Position numbers and translations under genes: made by a program. DNA of 24,463 nt from Collybiopsis luxurians FD-317 M1 (taxonomy: Eukaryota > Basidiomycota > Agaricomycetes > Agaricales > Omphalotaceae). Below the pieces are notes generated by a model. That model worked only from the letters and a program-made list of their open reading frames with translations, did not search any database and was not told where the DNA came from. The stretch's first letter is position 1. The number at the start of each line of letters is the position of its first letter. Positions 18,082-24,463 of the stretch are shown piece by piece. The DNA lies in NCBI GenBank assembly GCA_000827265.1, contig KN834904.1, forward strand, positions 8,085 through 32,547, read 5' to 3'.

Positions 18082-20180
18082 ATGAAGCGAAGGTTCCCAG
18101 CTCAATCTTCTGAACCTAGCAAGAAACCAAAAACTAGAGAAGTTCTGGGTGCATTCACATCCAACACTAATGGTGGTAGGCCACATTTGAAGCATGCTGA
18201 AGCTGGTATTGTTCAGGCAAATTCAAATTCAAGGTTGAAATGCAAAGATAAAGGTAGAATGTAGTATACTTTTGGGGTCATAGTTTCACTGTTTCCCTAG
18301 GTGACAGCTTAGACCACAAAAAGGGTCCCGACACTAGTACCTTTCTAATGACGCTTTCTCAGTTTGCACCAGCTCCAATGCGGAAGGCTTCCAATGATGC
18401 AGAGAATGTAGATCCTCACGGTACACTTTTTTCATTTGCATTCTTGTACAGTCACCAACAACTTTAGTAGTTTCTGACAATGAATCTCCTGGAGGTGAGT
18501 GAGTGTAATCTTTGTAACTCTCAACCTGAGCTGTGTTCCACCTCCTAGCTGACCTGACAAAGCCAGAAATTCTCAATGACAAGGAGAACAATTTTCTTCA
18601 AGATGTGTTATGCAACAACAGTAAGTTACTCCATTGGAGTGTTGTCTCGATAGATAACCTTTCCACCAGATGGATCAAAGCTGTTTGACGGCGAAGATGA
18701 AGAGCTTCCATACAATCCAGAGTGCAAGTGGGATTTTGTGGAGGACAGAGGGAGTAGGAGCAATGAATCTAATGCAAGTATTCATATTTCCCCTGCATCC
18801 TATCTAATTACTATTTGTTCTACTTTAACAGATGTTAGTCGAGGATGTTTCTGAAAATATGAAATCCCAAACAAAGACAAGCAAGGTCGGCAACGGCAAG
18901 GTGCTATTGTCTCAGTTCAAGGATGAAAAACTTGCACTTTTTGCCAAACATTGTGCTCAAGTGGCTGCCTGCGTAGACAATATGTGTCCCAAGGACAAGC
19001 TTGCATGCTGGTCTACATTCAAAGAGGAAGTGGACTGTCTGGAAATGAGGGTAGGGCAAAAAACTTTTGGAAATCTATAGACCAAATCAATGGCAACCCC
19101 AATGCTAGGGATCAACTACTTTGCTTTGTGAGTGATAAGCTTATATTGAGTAGATTCTAAACTTCAAGTTATTTCTCAAATGTCCTATGGGACCTTGTCT
19201 ATTTGCCTTGACATTGGGAAAGAAGCTCATATAAGAACTGGGCAATTCTACAACATTCCAGGGTCTCTTTTGCAGACTGAAATTGTTGAGTCATCTTTCT
19301 GTGTACCATCTCCCAGTGCTCATGTTATTGTTAGATCTCTGCAGTCAACTGGCTTCTCAAAAATTGAATATATCACCATGGGGAGGTTGATTTGGAGGTA
19401 TGTCTACTTTTCATCCATCGTCATACACATAATCTTCTTCAACTTCAGAAAAGAACTGTGGACAATCTGCCATTCCGAATGCTGCTGTTGGGAATACTGT
19501 TACAGGGATATCTCATTGAGGGCAAACTGAGGCAAGACAAGCTTCTCTTGTCCCGATTGCAATGAGAGAAGCATGTTCCGGTACCTTTTATTGCTATGTG
19601 TACAGTTTTGGTAAGCTTCATCTTGCTATGTTTAATATTGCCTCATAATTTGTTCCTTACAGATTGGACATACTCTACAAGAATTTGCTCCAGGATATAA
19701 GGTAGAGAATGAATTCTCTGTCACAAACCTTGCTGGCCAGTAAGTTTTTTCTCTACAGTGATCAAATGTCTCATTTGCTGCTAGTTTCCGCACTGTGATG
19801 ATGAGTCTAGAGGAAATACAGAAGAAATCTCCTGCATATGTTGAGCTCTTGCAAACGGAGCTATATGAATGAATGATGTAAGTATTTTTTTTTTGGTATC
19901 TATACTGTCGCGTGCTCATATAACAATTCTTCAGGACTGCGGGCCCTGAGGTGGTCCCTCCTCAGACATACAATTACACTGCATTGAGCATTTTTGCACT
20001 ACAAATGAAACCAACAGCTGCAGACCTGGGTTTGGGAGACAGCAAGACAGACAGTTCGGGAGGCAGCAAGACAGATGGTTCAGGAGGCGGCGAGGCAGAC
20101 AATTTGGTCCAGATGACAGGAATGGTAATGATCCTGCTGGAGATGTTGAACAGAAGAATGACAATGTGATCAATAAATAG
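18082..20180 (+). pseudogene. Multi-exon gene with DUF6532-like C-terminal part and Arg-rich tail
   Basis: The start is intact: MKRRFPAQSSEPSKKPKTRE, a likely nuclear localisation signal. Exons join through introns 18254-18300 (47 nt), 18421-18467 (47), 18495-18548 (54), 18621-18669 (49) and 18778-18838 (61), giving DAENVDPHVVSDNESPG, LTKPEILNDKENNFLQDVL, ELPYNPECKWDFVEDRG and EDVSENMKSQTKTSKVG, LLSQFKDEKLALFAKHCAQV. One A lost from the run at 19059-19064 shifts the frame before NFWKSIDQINGNPNARDQLL. Later exons give GSLLQTEIVESSFCVPSPSA, DNLPFRMLLLGILLQGYLIE, HVPVPFIAMCTVLIGHTLQE and FRTVMMSLEEIQKKSPAYVE. The last blocks resemble DUF6532, a domain of unknown function common in Agaricomycetes; that match is from memory and moderate. 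Two TGA stops (LQ-stop-EKH, YE-stop-M) fit lost Arg. A slip in a T-run near 19990 precedes a tail of F-G-R-Q-Q-D-R repeats ending TAG at 20178-20180. It lies 70 bp after Plavaka in the same orientation. Confidence 0.6.
20031..20102 (+). repeat. 24-bp tandem repeat coding an Arg/Gln-rich octapeptide
   Basis: Three 24-bp units (starting 20031, 20055, 20079) read FGRQQDRQ, FGRQQDRW, FRRRRGRQ, then FGPDDRNG. The frame is open to the TAG at 20178. This fits a basic, probably nucleic-acid-binding C-terminal tail. Confidence 0.65.
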
Positions 20181-20334
20181 TTCGGAAATGCTGCTAATAA
20201 TGAAATCTCGTAGGGTTGGAGTGCTTGAGTCCCAGTTATATTATCTGTTTACATTAGCATAGTCATTTAGTCCTTAATTGAGCTATGTAAATATTGGAAT
20301 TATATGAAGTGAGAACTGGAAGACTAAGTGCGAC

Positions 20335-21045
20335 AAGACATTGAAGTGAGGCCATGCTGAGCTTATACAGGGCTCTTTCAGGTTTGATCAGAGCTGTCTT
20401 AAGTTTGGACAAATCTCTTCTAAGTTGAAATGAGACTATGCTGAGCTTGTACAGGGCTCTTTCGGGTTTGAATAGGGCTGTCTTAAGCTTGAACAAGCCT
20501 TTTCTAAGTTGAAATGAAGCTCTTCTAACTCAAATGGACTGTCTTTCAAATTCAAATGGGGCTCTTTGATGTTTGAACAGAGCCCCTTCAGGCTGAAAAA
20601 ACTTTCTTTCAAGCTTACATGGGCCTTATTTGGGTTCAAAGAATTCTCTTGCAAGCTTGATGGGGCTCTTTCCAGTCTGAACAGGGGCCTTTCAGGTTCA
20701 AGCAAATTCAAATGGGCCTCTTCCTAGTCTGAACAGGGGCCTTTTTGGTTCAAATGAATTCAGATTGGCCTCTTTCAAGTTTAAAATGAGCCCTTTTGCA
20801 GCTTAAATGGGGCTGTTTTAGGTTCAAATAGGAATCTTTGAAGTTTAACAAGTGCCCTTTGTGTTTGAAATGGGACTGCTCTAGGTTCAAATAAGGCTTT
20901 TTCAAGTTTAAAAAAGCCCTTTACATTTTGAATGGGACTGCTTTAGGGCTTTTCAAGCTTAACGAGGGCTTATTGTATCTTACATAGGACTGCTTTGGGT
21001 TCAAACAGGGCATTTTCAAGCTCAAATGGGCAACTTGTGGGCTGA
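20335..21045. repeat. 21-bp minisatellite, about 33 degenerate units
   Basis: Units follow roughly GCTCTTTCAAGTTTGAATAGG on the plus strand, with a period of 21 bp and occasional indels. Examples begin ggctctttcaggtttgatcag, gctgtcttaagtttggacaa, and ctctttccagtctgaacaggg. On the minus strand, frames stay open over long stretches and read as heptapeptides such as LKTALFK, PERALYK, RPLFRLE, EPHLNLK, DSPFELE. Units diverge most to the right. I see no evidence of transcription. Confidence 0.75.
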
Positions 21046-21300
21046 CTCTACAGCCTCAAATTCAGCCTTAGGCTAAATTTTGAAGCCTGATGCTGATAGA
21101 AGATAGATTGTGTTCAAATAGGGAAGTCTTATCTTTTACTGAAAGCAACCTTTGGTCTACCAGGTATTCTAAGATTAATACAGTATGAACTGAGTTTCCA
21201 CAGGAATAGGGGGGTGTCCCTTGGCACCTTGAAAGAGCCTGTAGTACCAGAGCAACCTAGGCACTCCAATCAGTCTGTGAGATCCTAAGTTCAATCAATA
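21046..21300. other. Gap between minisatellite and DDE-exonuclease gene
   Basis: No supported coding frame. It contains a G-rich run (ataggggggtgtccc) and tgtcccttg, a short match to the start of the FAS-linked module. The matching part is too short to call homology. Confidence 0.4.
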
Positions 21301-24172
21301 TTGACTCATGGTGGCCAGGGCATTAGGGACTTTTTCGTGATGCTCCATCCAGATTCAGGAAATAAAACAGTCATGTATCGAAGTTGGGATCATGCTATTC
21401 TTGAACTGTTGCCGAAATCTCTTGCTGCTGAGTTTCCTGCACATTTGTCACACTGCAGCAGGATTTCACATGGACTTTTCATGTTTATGCATTCATGTTT
21501 CCAGCATGGTGTTGGAGCAAATCAGTTTGCAAATGCTCTCCATGTGCAACAGCTCCAGTGTTATGATGAGTTGCATCTGCAGTACCTACATTTTTTTTTG
21601 AACAGCTCAACTCTGAAACTGGTCTTAACCGGCAAGAAAGCCAAGCTGTTTCTCCCCTTTGATGACCACTCTGAAAGAGGATTCACTGGCTTTGTCCCTG
21701 GCCATCAGTGGCTCTGAGACCTCTATGATAGCTTCATTGAAAGCCATCTACAAGAATTTAATCAGCATACTGCAATGCTTACTGGTGAAATTTGTGCAAT
21801 TGACCATAGCTTTAAGGTAAGCCAATGTAGCTATTCATATAGCAAACCACATTAATTTTTTCTATTTACAGGTCACAAAGCAGATTGCAAAGATCAATGG
21901 TGTACAAGTGTTTGTTGCCCTTCTTACAGTCACAAATGAGAAAGGTGAAATCTGACTATGTAATCTTGTTGCTTCAAAATCCCATTCTCAGTTTGAGCTA
22001 GCTTTAGCCAGGATGCGAGACTCCTTGAAGCTGTATGGCCATGCTGCACCCTCTATCTTTTAAACTGATAATATGGCTGACAAGGAGTTCCTTGAGAATG
22101 CCTTCCCTTCTCTCTGTGAAGACTTGGTTGTGATTGAAAAGTACTCAAATCTTGAACCACTTATGATACCAGAAGGCAAAGTAACAACCTCATCCCCACT
22201 TTGAACTGCTCCCAATATTGATTCCAGGATGCAAGCTATCATTTAGCTGCTTCCAGGTGATGATAGTAATACACAGGTCATTGTCAGATTTGATGCTGAA
22301 TATAATGTTGAAATTTCCTCACATGGCCATGTCACTAGTTGAGGTCATACCACTATTATTCAGATTGCTTGTGGTAAAAACATCTTTATACTCCAGGTCA
22401 GCTCTATCTCTGAAACTTCTGAGTTGTATCTTTTCTCATCCATGAGTTGACAGGTTGAACAAATGATTGCTGGTGGTCAACTCCCATCTTCTCTCAAGAG
22501 CTTACTCAGGAATCCCCAAATTCTCAAAGTCAGGCATTGTGTCTCAGCTGACCTTAGATACTTGGAACAATGTTGTTCTGAGCCAAAGGGCTCATTTGCT
22601 GGAGCAGTTGACCTAGGGAAAATGGCAAAAGAGTGGTTGGTAGTCAAATGTGCCAACAATGGGCTCACCGATCTATGTGCAACTGTTTTAGGTAAACAGC
22701 TCAACAAGAATGTATCTGAGTGGGTGAGCACATCATGGGAGAATGAAGAACTATCTATGGAACAAATCACTTATGCAGCTCTTGATGCATATTGTGCATT
22801 ACAGATCTATGAATCCATTGCTTCAGTTCTACTTCCTTTGCCTCTCACCTTGGAAACACCATTTGGAACACCTGTACTTCTCTTTGGTCAAGATAAATCC
22901 CACCATAATGCTCAAGGCCTATTCTCATCTCTTAGTAATGACCTGGCCTTTGATGGATTCCATCTGACACCCACCCATTATGTTATTACTGTGACAGATA
23001 TCTATGTGCCAGGTGCAATCATTTCTCTGTACAAAAAGTGGCTGCTTTCTAGCTTTGGATCACCACCATTTGACCTAGTCTGTCTACACTCACATGTTTC
23101 CATATCAACTCTCTCCCCTCTTGTGACACCAGATTCCACTTCTCACAATTTGACCATGGAAACAGCATCAATGACTTCAGATCCTTCAGTGTCACCTGTG
23201 AATCACTTGACAGTGACAACACCTCTACTGCCATTGGGATTGGCATGCTTCTGCTTGATACCTCTGATTCACCACCAGATCATCCTGTGCTTTCAGCTTC
23301 ATTTAACTTTGAAGTAGATGCTGAAAGTAAAGTACAAGGAGATTGGGTTTTGCATGAGGTTGCTTCTCTTCCATGGTTACCACATGTTCAGAGCTGAGTT
23401 CTGAAAGACCCATACCATTTATTTGCTCAAATCTACATATCCACCTCTCATGGGCTTCAAGTTGATTTCTGTTTTGCATTACAAGATGCTATATTTCTTC
23501 CTGATATTTGGGATAAGAATTGTATCGGAGCCTGGGGTTCAGTCCAGGAGCCTCCTGTGACTTTTGCTCACCTGATGCGGGTTCATCCCAAATGGGTGTT
23601 GAAACATTGCAAACGTGTTTAACCCTCCTCCAGAGCAGCTTTATCCTCTTGTCAAGCATGTACTTTGCACATATGGCCCATTGAAAGATGCTAAAACAGG
23701 TCTTCCCTTATTTAATGCTGCCACTTGGTCATCTTCCTGAAAAATCCTGGAGCTTATTCAAAAAGGCTTCATCTCAGACCCTCCCAGAGTTGCTCTTTAT
23801 TGTGAGCTGCAGTTTGATACTAAGGCTGGAGGACTGCCAATTTATGGCTGCTATTGAGGGACCAATTTTACAGAAGGTGGTGTTCATTGACAACTCATTG
23901 AGCATGCCCCCACACATGGAGTTTCAGTCTGACATGTACATGCATGTCTCCTGGATATTGTTTTAGTACACAATATGCATGTACATGTATGATTAACTTT
24001 CAATTCCAGCTATACTTGTAAACTAATTCATTCTGAAATGCAGGTTGGTACTTATCACAGCAGTGGTCATCCTTATCAGGGTCATTACAGCATATGGCTC
24101 GTCAATGAACTGCAAGAGATTTGTTTGACACCACACAGCCAAGGCATCCTTCAGGATAACTATCCTTAGTGC
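21301..24172 (+). pseudogene. DDE-like nuclease fused to DEDDy 3'-5' exonuclease, degraded
   Basis: The frame runs WDHAILELLPKSLAAEFPAH, then PFDDHSERGFTGFVPGHQWL-stop-DLYDSF and EICAIDHSFK. A 55-nt intron (21817-21871) leads to VTKQIAKINGVQVFVALLTV and IF-stop-TDNMADKEFLENAFP. The Asp of AIDHSFK and the Asp of TDN are spaced like the first two acids of a DDE transposase. An exonuclease domain follows: VRFDAEYNVEI (Asp 22292-22294 and Glu 22298-22300, Exo I), VSADLRYLEQCC (Exo II Asp) and YAALDAYCALQIYE (Exo III Tyr and Asp). All four DEDDy acids are present, as in WRN- and RNase D-type nucleases. Then come DGFHLTPTHYVITVTDIYVP, QLYPLVKHVLCTYGPLKDAK, GTNFTEGGVH and YQGHYSIWLVNELQE (to about 24115). 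At least six TGA stops fit CGA loss. I recall similar long RNase H-like proteins in Agaricomycetes, not characterised. The start of the gene lies before 21301 or has decayed. Confidence 0.72.
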
Positions 24173-24463
24173 CGCTGGAGCAGCAATCCCCGACTCATCA
24201 CAGTTTTGGTTGCACCTTTGGTCTTCAGAATCCATCCAGATCCATACAATGTATAACTACTTAATAGTCCAGATATTTTGTATTGCTGTATCTTATACCT
24301 TAGTGGTCCAGCCCTTGTTCCATAGAGCTTTGTTTTTTTGCTCATGGACTGCCACCAGTGGCTTAGGCATGATATATGAGAGTGCCAGTAAAAGTATATC
24401 AGATGGCTCATTACATGAAGAGGCCATGGCTTATGCTCCAATCCGCTGGGTTCCCACAGCCAG
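24173..24463. other. Right-edge sequence, unassigned
   Basis: Open frames exist on both strands (plus: FCSWTATSGLGMIYESASKS and then EEAMAYAPIRWVPTA; minus: 24441-24166), but neither shows a motif I know. The sequence may continue the preceding element or begin another. Confidence 0.3.

Noticed and set aside
18317..18450. Very short introns of 26 and 31 nt in the 18082 gene
   Set aside because: Splicing them brings in stops. Using the AG at 18467 instead gives a normal 47-nt intron and keeps the frame.
21210..21300. Possible tRNA gene (ctaagttcaatcaat resembles a B-box)
   Set aside because: No A-box at the right distance and no acceptor or anticodon stem.
1..24450. caatccgctg near both window ends (1-10 and about 24440-24449)
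   Set aside because: A 10-base match without extension on either side is likely chance.

Overview
This window looks like a gene-poor, transposon-rich stretch of a filamentous basidiomycete genome, most likely an Agaricomycete. The reasons are small GT-AG introns (47-65 nt) with CTRAY-like branch sites, fragments of a fungal fatty acid synthase beta subunit, a Plavaka-type (KDZ/CACTA-like) DDE transposase with C2H2 start and introns, and other families typical of expanded Agaricomycete genomes. I see no rRNA, no convincing tRNA gene, no CRISPR array and no bacterial features. Almost nothing is intact. Most coding remnants are broken by TGA stops, many of which can be explained as CGA (Arg) to TGA, that is C-to-T change at CpG. 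The window therefore reads as a methylated or RIP-like decayed repeat compartment.

Layout. 1-1208: minus-strand start of an LTR retroelement (gag N-terminus and leader, running off the left edge). 1207-2457: FAS beta relic A (a degenerate tandem repeat, then SAT domain, then an ER piece). 2455-2975: dispersed repeat R1 and a fragment of a zinc-dependent deaminase. 3273-3960: minus-strand coiled-coil gene remnant with three regular phase-2 introns. 3973-4224: a third copy of the module that precedes the FAS relics. 4490-5228: decayed coding sequence I do not recognise. 5396-6674: decayed BRCT-domain gene. 7186-8356: unrecognised helical gene with only two internal stops. 8297-8488: second copy of R1. 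8541-11800: FAS beta relic C (SAT joined by deletion to dehydratase and malonyl/palmitoyl-transferase parts). About 11830: Ulp1-like peptidase scrap. 12145-14162: deaminase gene with HAE and CCxxC motifs. 14346-18013: Plavaka transposase. 18044-20180: multi-exon gene with an intact start, a DUF6532-like C-terminal part and an Arg-rich repeated tail. 20335-21045: 21-bp minisatellite. 21301-24172: large transposon-like gene in which a DDE-like region is followed by a DEDDy 3'-5' exonuclease domain.

How the parts relate. This is not an operon or a pathway. Four elements or gene families recur inside the window (the repeat plus FAS module three times, R1 twice, the deaminase twice), which shows local segmental duplication followed by decay. 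FAS relics A and C carry the same TGA at the same codon, so the sequence was probably already dead before it was copied. The most interesting biology is the DDE-exonuclease fusion, the deaminase family next to Plavaka, and the repeated amplification of an FAS-derived module. All functional assignments rest on reading motifs by eye; no database search was possible.
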